Source of the DNA: Polyangiaceae bacterium
Lineage (GTDB): Bacteria; Myxococcota; Polyangia; Polyangiales; Polyangiaceae
DNA: 34,414 bases
Reading direction: 5' to 3'
NCBI GenBank assembly: GCA_025936205.1
Contig: JAICTU010000021.1
Coordinates: forward strand, 1 to 34,414
In this document: in pieces, positions 8,280 through 16,739 of the stretch
How positions within the stretch are numbered: the first letter of the stretch is position 1
Layout: every line of letters begins with the position of its first letter
The notes under the pieces: generated by a model
Told to the model about the DNA's origin: nothing
The model's database searches: none
The model's input: only the letters and a program-made list of their open reading frames with translations
Position numbers and translations under genes: made by a program

Positions 8280-8689
8280 TCGCCGCCGGGCTGGGCTGCC
8301 GCGCGGGTTGCCCGGTGGAAGATGTGCTGGCAGCCCTGGAGCAGGCGCTCGCCGCGGGGGGCTGCTTGCTGGAAGAGCTCAGCGGACTGTACACGGCTCA
8401 GTTCAAGCACGCCGAGCCCGCGCTGCTGCGCGCCGCCGAGCGGCTCGGCAAGCCGCTCCTCGGGTTGCCCCTGGCGGAGCTGCAGGCACAGAACAGCAAG
8501 GCACTGAGCTGCTCCGCGCAGAGCCTCGAGCGCTTTGGCGTGCCCTCCATCGCGGAGACGGCGGCGCTCGCCGGCGCCGCGCGCGGTCCGAGCCCGAGCG
8601 AGCCACGCCTGCTCGGCACGCGCAGCATCGCCGGCAGCGCCACCTGCGCGCTCGCGGTCGACACGCGCAGCGGACCCGGCGCGCCATGA
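8276..8689 (+). CDS. cobE: Cobalamin biosynthesis protein CobE (CbiG C-terminal-like)
   Basis: The product has 137 residues from the ATG at 8276, which overlaps the cobL stop as ATGA; an ATG at 8258 would add six residues. It opens with [20 protein letters not shown] and continues with [24 protein letters not shown]-like [14 protein letters not shown] and ATCALAV-type ending [10 protein letters not shown]. This matches the CbiG C-terminal/CobE domain. In the anaerobic pathway CbiG opens the delta-lactone; the job of stand-alone CobE in the aerobic pathway is not firmly established. Its stop overlaps the cobM start (8686-8689). Confidence 0.9.
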   Translation: MIAAGLGCRAGCPVEDVLAALEQALAAGGCLLEELSGLYTAQFKHAEPALLRAAERLGKPLLGLPLAELQAQNSKALSCSAQSLERFGVPSIAETAALAGAARGPSPSEPRLLGTRSIAGSATCALAVDTRSGPGAP

Positions 8690-9444
8690 CCGTCCACTTC
8701 ATCGGCGCGGGCCCGGGAGCTCCCGACCTGATCACGGTGCGCGGCCGCGATCTGGTCGCGCGCTGCCCGGTCTGCCTGTACGCCGGCTCGCTGGTGCCGC
8801 CCGAAATCGTGGCGCTCGCGCCGGCGGGCGCCCGCGTGGTCGACACGGCCCCGCTCGACCTGGACGAGATCGAGGCCGAGTGGGTCAGTGCCCACGCGGC
8901 GGGCCTCGACGTGGCGCGCCTGCATTCGGGCGATCTCTCGATCTGGAGCGCGCTCGGAGAACAGCTGCGCCGGCTGCGCCGTCGCGACATCCCCTACAGC
9001 ATCACGCCGGGCGTGCCCGCGTTTGCTGCCTGCGCCGCGCTGCTCGGGCAAGAGCTGACCTTGCCGGAGGTCTCGCAGTCGGTGGTGCTCACCCGCACCA
9101 GCGGGCGAGCCTCCGCCATGCCCGACAGCGAAGCGCTGGAGGCCTTCGCCGCCACACGCGCGACGCTGGTCGTGCACCTGTCCGTGCACGTGCTGGACAG
9201 CGTGGTGGAGCGCCTGCTCCCTCACTACGGCCCCGACTGCCCGATCGCGGTCGTGTACCGCGCCAGCTGGCCCGATCAGCGTAGCGTCCGCGGCACGCTG
9301 AGCACGATCGTCGCCCTGGCCGCCGAGAGCCCGATCGAGCGCACCGCGACGCTGCTCATCGGCAGCGTGCTCGAAGAGCAGGACTTCCGCGAGAGCGCGC
9401 TGTACAGCCGCGACTACCAGCGGCGCTTCCGGGGCCGCGAGTAA
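8686..9444 (+). CDS. cobM: Precorrin-4 C11-methyltransferase
   Basis: CobM methylates C11 of precorrin-4 with SAM, giving precorrin-5. The product has 252 residues. [20 protein letters not shown] at the N-terminus, [29 protein letters not shown], the [20 protein letters not shown] block and the [14 protein letters not shown] segment are close to family consensus. The ATG overlaps the cobE TGA as ATGA. cobB starts three bases after its stop, so the genes are part of one tight run. Confidence 0.96.
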   Translation: MTVHFIGAGPGAPDLITVRGRDLVARCPVCLYAGSLVPPEIVALAPAGARVVDTAPLDLDEIEAEWVSAHAAGLDVARLHSGDLSIWSALGEQLRRLRRRDIPYSITPGVPAFAACAALLGQELTLPEVSQSVVLTRTSGRASAMPDSEALEAFAATRATLVVHLSVHVLDSVVERLLPHYGPDCPIAVVYRASWPDQRSVRGTLSTIVALAAESPIERTATLLIGSVLEEQDFRESALYSRDYQRRFRGRE

Positions 9445-9447
9445 CGC

Positions 9448-10830
9448 ATGAGCGTCGCGCGCTTGCTGATCGCCGGCGTGTCCAGCGGCGTCGGCAAAAC
9501 GACGCTCAGCGTCGGCCTGATCCGCGCGCTGCGCCGCCGCGGCCTGCGCGTGGCGGCGTTCAAGTGCGGCCCCGACTATCTCGACCCGACCTATCACAGC
9601 CTGGCGGCAGGGCAACCCAGCCAGAACCTCGACGGCTGGATGATGGGCAGGCAGGCGGTGCTGGACACCTTCAGCGCTGCCACCGAGGACGCAGACATCG
9701 CGATCATCGAAGGCGTGATGGGCCTGTTCGACGGCGCCTCACCGCTGAGCGACGAAGGCTCCAGCGCCGAGATCGCCAAATGGCTGAACGCCCCCATCCT
9801 GCTGGTCACCGACGCGAGCGGCATGGCGCGCAGCATCGCCGCCCTCGCGCGCGGCTTCGCCGACTTCGACCCGGAGCTGCGCGTCGCGGGCATCGCCGCG
9901 AACCGCGCCGGCAGCGCGCGCCACCTCGAGCTGCTGCACACGGCGCTCGCAGGCCGTCCACCCTTGCTCGGCGGCCTGCTGAAACGCCCCGCGCTCGCCT
10001 TCCGCGAACGCCACCTCGGCCTCTGGACGGCAGACCGCCAGCACCTGCCCGACGAGCTGCTCGAACAATGGGCAGACGAAGTGACGGGCGGCTTCGACCT
10101 CGATGCGCTGATCGAGCTCGCGCGCTCCGCGCCTGCTCTTCCGCCGGCGGCCCTTCGCGCACCGGCGGCCAGCGAGCCCCGTTGCCGGATCGGCGTCGCG
10201 CTGGATGCGGCCTTTCACTTCTACTACGCCGACAACCTGCGCCGCCTCGAACAGCTCGGCGCCGAGCTCTGCTACTTCTCGCCGATCGCCGCGCGCGAGC
10301 TCCCCGACGTCGACGGCCTGTATTTCGGCGGCGGCTACCCCGAGCTCCATGCACACGAGCTGGCAGCAAACCACAGCCTGCGCGCCGCCATCCGCGTTTT
10401 CGCCGAAACGGGCGCCCCCATCTACGCCGAGTGCGGCGGCCTCATGTACCTCGTCGACTCCATCCGCACCCTCGACGGCACGAGCTACCCCATGATCGGC
10501 TGCCTGCGCGGAGAAGCGGTGCTCCGCGATCGCCTGGTGTCGCTCGGCTACGTCGAAGTCGAAACCCTGGCCCCTTCCCTGCTCGGCCCCGCCGGCCAGC
10601 GCTTCCGCGGCCACCAATTCCGCTACTCCGAGCTGATCGATGCCCCCGCGGGCGACACCTACCGCCTGCACCAACGCCGCGGCGGCGAGCCCCAGCTCGA
10701 GGGCTACCGCACCGGCAACCTGCTCGCCTCCTACGTCCACGCCCACTGGGCGTCCAACCCCGCGCTCGCGGCGAACTTCGTCCAGGCCTGTGCCCACTGC
10801 CGCGCGCGGCGATCCGCGCAGCGCGGATAG
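9448..10830 (+). CDS. cobB: Cobyrinic/hydrogenobyrinic acid a,c-diamide synthase
   Basis: CobB amidates the a and c acetate side chains using ATP and glutamine. The product has 460 residues, the full family length. The N-terminal part has the P-loop GVSSGVGKTTLS (residues 10-21), FKCGPDYLDPTYH and VMGLFDG. The C-terminal class I glutaminase domain has the nucleophile Cys329 in YAECGGLMYL, preceded by GLYFGGGYPELHA, and the terminal histidine region SYVHAHW. The 3' end is partly duplicated at about 11850-12009. The last codons overlap a 7-bp hairpin. In the aerobic pathway this makes the substrate of the cobaltochelatase CobNST, which is not in the window. Confidence 0.95.
   Translation: MSVARLLIAGVSSGVGKTTLSVGLIRALRRRGLRVAAFKCGPDYLDPTYHSLAAGQPSQNLDGWMMGRQAVLDTFSAATEDADIAIIEGVMGLFDGASPLSDEGSSAEIAKWLNAPILLVTDASGMARSIAALARGFADFDPELRVAGIAANRAGSARHLELLHTALAGRPPLLGGLLKRPALAFRERHLGLWTADRQHLPDELLEQWADEVTGGFDLDALIELARSAPALPPAALRAPAASEPRCRIGVALDAAFHFYYADNLRRLEQLGAELCYFSPIAARELPDVDGLYFGGGYPELHAHELAANHSLRAAIRVFAETGAPIYAECGGLMYLVDSIRTLDGTSYPMIGCLRGEAVLRDRLVSLGYVEVETLAPSLLGPAGQRFRGHQFRYSELIDAPAGDTYRLHQRRGGEPQLEGYRTGNLLASYVHAHWASNPALAANFVQACAHCRARRSAQRG
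10812..10828. terminator. Hairpin at the cobB stop codon
   Basis: A perfect 7-bp inverted repeat, ATCCGCG/CGCGGAT, with a 3-base spacer, ending in the cobB stop codon (TAG at 10828-10830). It has no T-tract. A near-identical copy with one wobble position lies at 11993-12009, within the degraded cobB repeat. Confidence 0.4.
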
Positions 10831-10910
10831 AAGCGATTGGGTCTACCCTCCCGAAGCGTAACGATCGCATTGGCTCGGGCGGCCTTGCGTGGAGAGCGGC
10901 GACGGCTGAA

Positions 10911-11240
10911 CTACGGGCTCGTCGACTCGCGCACGAATAGGCGGCACCCCACTCGATCGATGTGCTCGCGCAGCGGGACGTAGCGGATCTGCGGATAAGC
11001 GCATACGTCGAAGGCGTAAGGTAACGGTAGCTCGTCGAGCTCACCTGCGATGCGATTAGCGAGGACTTCGTCCACGTCTCCATACAGAGCGAGGTCGACA
11101 TCCGACTCCGGACGATGACGCTCCAGCGCGCGCGAGCCGAAGACCCTTGCTTCGCTCACCTCGGGATGACGAGCGAGTACGGCCCGCACCATGGACCGAG
11201 CTCGTGCGTCGAGCCCTGCATCGGCCAGTCCATCCGTCAT
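10911..11240 (-). CDS. Minimal nucleotidyltransferase (MntA-like antitoxin, MNT domain)
   Basis: The product has 109 residues and is a short nucleotidyltransferase. The signature is GSRALERHRPESDVDL: Gly35-Ser36 and the metal ligands Asp47 and Asp49, with a third acidic residue at Asp78 (YAFDVCAY). In characterised HEPN/MNT pairs the MNT protein AMPylates and silences its HEPN partner (type VII toxin-antitoxin). The partner gene lies immediately upstream and their stop and start overlap as ATGA (11237-11240). Base composition is clearly lower in GC than the neighbouring cob genes, which suggests transfer. It could also be an ordinary HI0073/HI0074 pair of unknown role. Confidence 0.87.
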   Translation of the reverse strand: MTDGLADAGLDARARSMVRAVLARHPEVSEARVFGSRALERHRPESDVDLALYGDVDEVLANRIAGELDELPLPYAFDVCAYPQIRYVPLREHIDRVGCRLFVRESTSP

Positions 11241-11653
11241 GATGCTGCCTGCTGCTGCAGGTACTGCTGTAGAGCTTCGAGCGCTGGAAGGTAACGAGTT
11301 TGTATTTCCCCGAGGCCCTGGCTGAGCAGAGCCTGGTCATACTTGTGAGACAGTAGATTGCGATGGTCGATCATATCGACCCAAAGCTGACCGTCGCTGA
11401 TGATGCGAGCGGCAAAGGCTGCTTTGATCACAGTCTTCGGGGTAATCGACCTCAATTCGACCCCGCTGAACTCGATGTAATCCTTCAGCGACTTCCACGC
11501 GAGCTCGACCGTGTACTCGAAGCGCTGTACGGTCCCTTCCTTCTCCAGGTCGTTCAGTGCGCCAACGCCGCGCACCAGAGCGGACTGGAGTAACGACAGC
11601 GCTCGAGAGTAGTTCTGGAGGCGCTGGCGCCAACGAATATCCGGATCCGGCAC
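11237..11653 (-). CDS. HI0074-family HEPN-like partner of the nucleotidyltransferase
   Basis: The product has 138 residues from a GTG start at 11653, and is mostly alpha-helical (the family fold is a four-helix bundle). It belongs to the nucleotidyltransferase substrate-binding/HI0074 group: RFEYTVELAWKSLKDYIEF, TPKTVIKAAFAARII and DMIDHRNLLSHKYD are family blocks. Arg98 and His103 form an Rx4H motif, the active-site pattern of HEPN RNases. It may therefore be the toxin of the pair, although some HI0074 proteins are regarded only as binding partners. The stretch 11341-11400 inside it is 50% G+C, far below the neighbouring cob genes. Confidence 0.85.
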   Translation of the reverse strand: MPDPDIRWRQRLQNYSRALSLLQSALVRGVGALNDLEKEGTVQRFEYTVELAWKSLKDYIEFSGVELRSITPKTVIKAAFAARIISDGQLWVDMIDHRNLLSHKYDQALLSQGLGEIQTRYLPALEALQQYLQQQAAS

Positions 11654-11849
11654 GGCAGCAAACTAGCACGAGACCTGCACGCTTTGCCAATCAGGGTGAC
11701 GTCCGACACAACCCCGCGCCTGGCAAGAATGGCGCCACGCTGCAGCCGCACGCCGCTCGTCACAAGCTGGCTCCCCCTCGCGCATCAATCCTCCTCATCA
11801 GATTCGGCTCGAGGGCGATTCGCAACGCGGCGGCGACCTCCGGCAACGC

Positions 11850-12009
11850 CCACCCGCCTGGACCGCATGCCGCGGCAGCTCCCGAGATCGAAACTACGCG
11901 CGGGTAACGTGCTCGCCGCCCACGTCCGCGCCCATTGGGTCCCAACCAGGAACTCGCTGACTCAGCGCCTGTGCCGACTCGCCTGCACGCCGATCCGTGC
12001 AGCGCGGAT
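11850..12009 (+). pseudogene. Degraded second copy of the cobB 3' end
   Basis: The stretch 11900-11939 matches cobB 10711-10750 at about 32 of 40 bases. One frame reads GNVLAAHVRAHW against GNLLASYVHAHW in CobB. Similarity extends upstream (CCGCCTG...GCCGCGG) and, after small indels, downstream to a copy of the stop-codon hairpin (11993-12009). Reading frame is lost and no start is present, so this is a remnant. The rest of the 11654-12059 gap shows no gene that I can support. The remnant lies on the far side of the HEPN/MNT module, so cobB-end sequences flank that module in direct orientation. Confidence 0.68.
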
Positions 12010-12059
12010 GAGATGGGCTCGGCGCGGCAAGGCGCTCGCCGGCTCCAGCATGTACCCGC

Positions 12060-12674
12060 TCAGCGACTCACGGCGCTGCCCGGCTTCGGCTCTTCCTCGA
12101 CCACGAAGCGGCTACAGCCGAAGTGCCCACACACCGAGTCCAGCGTGCCGGTGCTGATGCGCTCCGTGCCGACCGAATACTCCATGAACAGGCCATCGAC
12201 CGAGTGCGGCGCGCGATTCAACGTGATCACGTGAAACAGCTCGTGGATCAGCCGGTTGTCGAGCTCGTCCCCGCTCAGCTGGGACTGCATGGCCACGCCC
12301 AGCGTCGCGCCGCCGGCGGCTTCCGAAGTGCACGCCAGCGCCGGATCCGGATTGCCCTGGCAGTACACCTGATCTCGAAATGAGAGCTCGAACCCGCAGC
12401 CCTGCTGCTGCGACTCGCAGCGCTGGGCATGATCGGGCTCCGCGATCACGAGACCTGGATCGCCGATGGCCGCCTGGATGCGCCCCTGAGCGCGCAGTGC
12501 CGCCTGATAGAGCGCGGCATCCCGCGTAAAGAACTCGATGCGCGGCGCAGTGTCCGCCGCTTCGTCGTGCTCACCGAGCTGCACCTGCGCCGGCGCAGAG
12601 CCGCACGCAATCCCGAAGAGACCCAGCGCAATCCCATAGACAGCGCGCAGCTCCAGCGTTGCTTTGTATTGCAT
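12060..12674 (-). CDS. Putative lipoprotein with HExxH metalloprotease-like motif
   Basis: I do not recognise the family. The product from the ATG at 12674 has 204 residues. A short hydrophobic stretch (VYGIALGLFGIAC) ends in a lipobox with Cys24, so it should be a lipoprotein. The motif HELFH (His144, Glu145, His148) lies in RLIHELFHVITLNRAPH, with further possible zinc ligands at His157 and Glu165 (FMEYSVG). Six or more cysteines in the C-terminal two-thirds could form disulfides. This suggests a zinc-dependent peptidase or a metal-binding relic. An in-frame upstream start at 12734 would hide the signal peptide inside the protein, so I prefer 12674. Confidence 0.68.
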   Translation of the reverse strand: MQYKATLELRAVYGIALGLFGIACGSAPAQVQLGEHDEAADTAPRIEFFTRDAALYQAALRAQGRIQAAIGDPGLVIAEPDHAQRCESQQQGCGFELSFRDQVYCQGNPDPALACTSEAAGGATLGVAMQSQLSGDELDNRLIHELFHVITLNRAPHSVDGLFMEYSVGTERISTGTLDSVCGHFGCSRFVVEEEPKPGSAVSR

Positions 12675-13151
12675 CGTGAAATACCAATCCAGCGCCGCGC
12701 GCACGACAGCGACTGCGCGCCTGCCGGCACGCAACGAAGCGCTTCGAGAACTGCGCGCTGCGACTCGCGCGCGAAGCCGCCGTCACCCCGCGCCTGCGGC
12801 GCGAAGGGGCTCCTGTCTACTCAACGAAGCAAGCAACCCACAGTGTAGGCAGCAAGGCGCCCCGCGCCAGGCATTTCAGGCTGCGCTCGCTCCGGGGGCG
12901 CCCGCATGCCCGCGGAGTGATCCAGACAGAAACAGGTTTGAGCCGATGTGAAACAAGCGCGGCACTGTCGCCACGCTCGAGGGCATCGCGACGAACATTT
13001 CAGCGCAGCCCTGCGCGCAAGGGCTTACGCAGCGCGGCTGTTTCACCTGATCGGTCATGACGACTTAAAAGCACCGTTTTGCAACCGTTTACCAAGCCCA
13101 CGCCCATTCGGGCACGGAAGGCGCGGCGCCTTCGAAGAAGGGAAGTTGGGG
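12675..13151. other. Intergenic region with a 5'-leader hairpin
   Basis: 477 bases between divergent genes, with no convincing ORF. It should hold promoters for both neighbours, but I could not identify a clear -35/-10 pair. A perfect 8-bp inverted repeat, GAAGGCGC/GCGCCTTC with one spacer base (13117-13133), lies 18 bases before the next start codon and could affect its translation. Confidence 0.5.
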
Positions 13152-15074
13152 ATGAAAAGGTTGAGGGCACCATTTGTTGCCGGGCTGACGCTGCTCGCGT
13201 GGGCCGCGTGCAAGGACGAAGGCGTGTTGTATCTGACGAGCGCCAACGACGAGGCGCCGGGCATCAACTGCTCCGACGGCGGCACCAAGCTGAATTTCGG
13301 CGCCGACAAGAACGCCGACGCGACGCTGAACAGTGACGAGATCACGGCCAGCGCCTACGTGTGCAACGGCGCCGCCAGCCGCGGAGCGCTCGCGACCACC
13401 ACCGCTCTGGACGCCAATGATCCCGCCTGCCCGAGCGGCGGCTACGCGCTGTCGGTCGGTGTCGATCGCAACGGCAACGGGGTCGTGGATGCCGACGAGG
13501 GCGGCGTGGTTCGCAAGATTTGCAACGGCGCCACCGGTCCCGCGGGGAGCAACGGCAGCGACGGTCCTGCGGGCTCCCAGGGAGCTCAGGGCGATGCCGG
13601 TCCGCCCGGACAGGACGGCGCGCAAGGGCCCACGGGGGCTCAGGGTAACGACGGCAGCCCCGGTACCAATGGCACCAATGGCACCAATGGCACCAATGGC
13701 ACGCCGGGCACCGATGGCACGCCGGGCACCAACGGCACCAACGGCAGCAACGGCACGGATGGCTTCTCCTCGCTGATCCACATGACGCCCGAGCCGGCTG
13801 GGACCATTTGCACTCAGGATGGCCTGCGAGTGGACATGGGCCTCGACAACGGTGACGGCGCGGGCGACCCCAATGACGGCATTCTGAACGACGACGAGAT
13901 CGACCAGACCTCTTACGTCTGCTCGCTCGTCGCCTGCGGTGACTCGGTGGTTTCCCCCGGCGAGACCTGTGACGACGGCAACAACGTCACGGAGGCCTGC
14001 GCCTATGGCGACACCAGCTGCACCGTCTGCAACGCCAGCTGTCAGACCGCGGCCGGAGCGACGAGCTTCTGCGGCGACAGCGCGGTGGACGTCAGCAACA
14101 ACGAGAACTGCGACGACGGCAACACCGTCACCGAGTCTTGCAACTACGGTGACACCAGCTGCACCGTGTGCGATGCCACCTGCACCAGCGTGCCCGGCGC
14201 CACCAGCTTCTGCGGCGACAGCAACGTGGACCCGGGCAACGGCGAAGACTGCGACGACGGCAACGCCACCACCGAAGCGTGCGCATACGGCGATCCCAGC
14301 TGCACCGTTTGCAACTCCTCCTGCGTCAGCGCTCCCGGTGCCACCAGCTTCTGCGGCGACAGCGTCGTCGACGCCAGCAACGGCGAGGACTGCGATGACG
14401 GCAACGCCACCACGGAAGCCTGCGCCTACGGTGATCCCAGCTGCACGGTTTGCAACTCCTCCTGCGTCAGCGCCCCTGGCACCACCAGCTTCTGCGGCGA
14501 CGGCGTCCTCGATGTCAGCAACGGTGAATCCTGCGATGACGGCGGCAACGTGGACGGCGATGGCTGCAGCGCGACGTGCGTGGCGCAACAGCTGGTCAAT
14601 AACAGCTTCGAAACCGGCGACTTCACGGGCTGGATCACCCAGGACCTGACCAGTCCGCTGTTCGCGCTGAGCGTAAGCCCGGTCGGGACTGATGGTGCCT
14701 TCGGCGTGAGCAACGGTTTTGACGGTAACGGCGGTCCCGGCAACGACTCCATCTTCATTGCACAGGATATCGATCTGACGGGGGTCAGTACGGTGGCGGT
14801 GTCGATCGACTGGAACGCAAGCTGTAGTAACTTCAGTCAAAGCCGCGTGTTTTCGCTGATTGTAGAGCCATTTGGCGGTGGCACGGCGCTCTTCACTCAT
14901 GACTACTTGACCTGCCCTCCGACCTCGTCTGGATCCGGTTCCGACGACACCGTGGACATCAGCTCGGTGGCTGGGCAGCCCGTACGCATCAAGTTCCGCT
15001 GGCTCGTACCGGAGACCTTCACCGGTCCAGGGTCCGCAACGCTGGACGACATCAAGCTGGTCTACGGCCCTTGA
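13152..15074 (+). CDS. Surface lipoprotein with collagen-like and Myxococcus cysteine-rich repeats
   Basis: The product has 640 residues. It begins MKRLRAPF, with a short hydrophobic segment ending AWAAC, a probable lipobox. Two segments of the DUF7151-like type (GTKLNFGADKNADATLNSDE; LSVGVDRNGNGVVDADE) follow, each ending in a CNG motif, with a third after the collagen part. The collagen-like Gly-X-Y tract spans about 13530-13760 and is rich in GTN and GPA triplets. Then come five Cys-rich units starting CGDS/CGDG (13935, 14070, 14211, 14352, 14493) of the Myxococcus cysteine-rich (DUF4215-like) type. The C-terminus (NNSFETGDFTGW...) looks like a jelly-roll carbohydrate-binding-like domain. 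It is probably a cell-surface or matrix protein; partner unknown. The start has GGAAG upstream. Confidence 0.85.
   Translation: MKRLRAPFVAGLTLLAWAACKDEGVLYLTSANDEAPGINCSDGGTKLNFGADKNADATLNSDEITASAYVCNGAASRGALATTTALDANDPACPSGGYALSVGVDRNGNGVVDADEGGVVRKICNGATGPAGSNGSDGPAGSQGAQGDAGPPGQDGAQGPTGAQGNDGSPGTNGTNGTNGTNGTPGTDGTPGTNGTNGSNGTDGFSSLIHMTPEPAGTICTQDGLRVDMGLDNGDGAGDPNDGILNDDEIDQTSYVCSLVACGDSVVSPGETCDDGNNVTEACAYGDTSCTVCNASCQTAAGATSFCGDSAVDVSNNENCDDGNTVTESCNYGDTSCTVCDATCTSVPGATSFCGDSNVDPGNGEDCDDGNATTEACAYGDPSCTVCNSSCVSAPGATSFCGDSVVDASNGEDCDDGNATTEACAYGDPSCTVCNSSCVSAPGTTSFCGDGVLDVSNGESCDDGGNVDGDGCSATCVAQQLVNNSFETGDFTGWITQDLTSPLFALSVSPVGTDGAFGVSNGFDGNGGPGNDSIFIAQDIDLTGVSTVAVSIDWNASCSNFSQSRVFSLIVEPFGGGTALFTHDYLTCPPTSSGSGSDDTVDISSVAGQPVRIKFRWLVPETFTGPGSATLDDIKLVYGP
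13530..13762 (+). repeat. Collagen-like Gly-X-Y triplet tract
   Basis: About 75 codons with glycine every third residue, including a run of the nine-base unit GGCACCAAT (13668-13700) coding Gly-Thr-Asn. Such tracts fold as collagen-like triple helices in bacterial surface proteins and vary in length by slippage. Confidence 0.85.
13935..14580 (+). repeat. Tandem cysteine-rich repeat, 135-141-bp period
   Basis: Units start at 13935, 14070, 14211, 14352 and 14493: the first spacing is 135 bases and the next three are exactly 141 (47 codons). Units three and four share long identical DNA stretches (for example the code for CNSSCVSAPG), so duplication is recent. The fifth unit ends in the canonical GDGCSATC form. 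Confidence 0.9.
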
Positions 15075-15173
15075 GGCCATCGTCGCGGTCTCCGTCCGAG
15101 CCCCTCGCGCGCGGGGTTCGGCGGAGGCCGGCGGCGCTCCTGTCGAGAGCTTGCTGATCAGCGCGTTGACTCC

Positions 15174-15190
15174 GCGGCGAGGGACGCCGC
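15174..15190. other. Hairpin upstream of the OmpA-like gene
   Basis: A perfect 6-bp stem, GCGGCG/CGCCGC, with a five-base loop, 24 bases before the next ATG. It could end the preceding transcript or structure the leader of the next one. Role unknown. Confidence 0.35.
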
Positions 15191-15214
15191 GCGGACGAAT
15201 TTTCGGGGTGTAGC

Positions 15215-16720
15215 ATGCGTTATCGCTGGTTGTTTCTGGGTAGTTCGAGTGCAGTTTTGAGTCTACTGACGGCCTGGGCGCCGTCCGCACACGCGCAAGA
15301 CGCGCTGGCAACGACCACGGTCGGCGCAGAAGCCTCCGTCGCCTTGCACACTTCCACGCAGGACGCCGGCGATTCCGGCGACTTCCTGCATCAATACACG
15401 CCCCAGGCGAACACCTTCGAGCTGGGTGCGTACGCAGGGATGTTGTTCATCTCCGATCAGAACAGCTTCCGCGGCCCCGGGAGCAACAGCACCGGCCAAA
15501 CCGTGCTACGTCCGTATTCGGAGTACAAGCAGCCCGCTGCCGAGCTGGGCGCGCGGCTCGCGTACTTCCCCCTCACCTTCCTGGGCGGCGAGCTCGAGGG
15601 CATGGTGGGGCTGGCCAAGGCGGACCGCGGCGACGCCGGCACCCTCTGGGCGGCTCGCGCGCACGTGGTGGCGCAGGCGCCCTTCTGGCGCGTGACGCCC
15701 TTCATTCTCGGCGGCGCCGGTTACTGGGCGCTGAGCAACAAGACCTCGGGCAGCGACACCGATCCCGCCTTTCACTTCGGTGGCGGTGTCAAGCTCGCAG
15801 CGAACGATGACCTGAGCATCCGCGTCGACGTGCGCGACACGCTGACCAACCAGCGAGCGCTGGGCGACATGCCGAACAGCCTGGAGGTCTCGGCGGGCGC
15901 GAGCCTGGTGCTCGGCCGCAGCAAGGCGCCGGTGGATCGCGACGGCGACGGCTTCCTCGATAACAAGGATGCCTGTCCGTCCGAAGCCGGCGTCGCGCCC
16001 GACGGCTGCCCGCTGCACGACCGGGACGGCGACCAGATCCTCGACACGGACGACCGCTGCCCGGACCAGGCAGGGCCCGCCCCGACGGGCTGCCCGCTGC
16101 TCGACGCAGACTCCGATGGCATTCCGGATGATGCCGATCAGTGCGTGAAGGAACCGGGCCCGGCGCCGCTGGGTTGCCCGGACAGCGACAGCGACGGCGT
16201 GCTGGACCGCAACGATCAGTGCCCGAACGTGGCGGGCGTGGCACCGCTCGGCTGCCCCGGCGACAGCGACCAGGACGGCATCGCCGATCCCGACGACAAG
16301 TGCCCGCAGGAAGCCGAGACCAAGAACGGCTTCGAGGACACCGACGGCTGCCCCGACGTGCTGCCGGACGCCGTGAAGAAGTTCACGGGGGTGATCTCGG
16401 GTATCGAGTTCGACGTGGGCAAGGGCACGATCCGCAAGGGCTCCTTCAGCGTCCTGGACCAGGCGGCGAAGATCCTCGCGGACTATCCCGACCTCAAGGT
16501 CGAGATCGCGGGCCACACCGATGACACCGGCGCCCATGACTACAACATCAAGCTCTCGCAGGAGCGCGCCGATGCGGTGAAGAGCTATCTCGCCTCGAAG
16601 GGCGTGGGCGCCGAGCGCATCACCACGCGCGGGGCCGGCCCCGACGAGCCGCTGGTCAACGAGAAGACGAGCTCGGCGCGGCAGAAGAACCGCCGCATCG
16701 AGTTCCACATCCAGCAGTGA
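15215..16720 (+). CDS. OmpA-family outer-membrane protein with thrombospondin type 3 repeats
   Basis: The product has 501 residues. The signal peptide is residues 1-27, cut after AHA. About residues 60-225 have the alternating pattern of an eight-stranded-type beta-barrel. Five TSP3-type calcium-binding repeats (DRDGDGFLDNKDACP and relatives) span about 235-375. The C-terminal OmpA domain (about 390-501) has VEIAGHTDDTGAHDYNIKLS and RQKNRRIEF, the peptidoglycan-binding motifs. It should anchor the outer membrane to the cell wall. The ATG has GGGG upstream and family-like sequence begins at once. Two hairpins lie downstream. The preceding surface lipoprotein is 140 bases upstream on the same strand. 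Confidence 0.92.
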   Translation: MRYRWLFLGSSSAVLSLLTAWAPSAHAQDALATTTVGAEASVALHTSTQDAGDSGDFLHQYTPQANTFELGAYAGMLFISDQNSFRGPGSNSTGQTVLRPYSEYKQPAAELGARLAYFPLTFLGGELEGMVGLAKADRGDAGTLWAARAHVVAQAPFWRVTPFILGGAGYWALSNKTSGSDTDPAFHFGGGVKLAANDDLSIRVDVRDTLTNQRALGDMPNSLEVSAGASLVLGRSKAPVDRDGDGFLDNKDACPSEAGVAPDGCPLHDRDGDQILDTDDRCPDQAGPAPTGCPLLDADSDGIPDDADQCVKEPGPAPLGCPDSDSDGVLDRNDQCPNVAGVAPLGCPGDSDQDGIADPDDKCPQEAETKNGFEDTDGCPDVLPDAVKKFTGVISGIEFDVGKGTIRKGSFSVLDQAAKILADYPDLKVEIAGHTDDTGAHDYNIKLSQERADAVKSYLASKGVGAERITTRGAGPDEPLVNEKTSSARQKNRRIEFHIQQ

Positions 16721-16739
16721 AGCGGGCATATTCTGGTGA

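Noticed and set aside
13070..13095. Possible sigma-54 promoter (GCAC...TTTGCA) before the surface-lipoprotein gene
   Set aside because: The GG of the -24 element is missing at the required distance.
13089..15311. 740-codon minus-strand open frame across the repeat protein
   Set aside because: Shadow of the repetitive GC-rich coding sequence; its Val/Ala-rich product has no recognisable domain.
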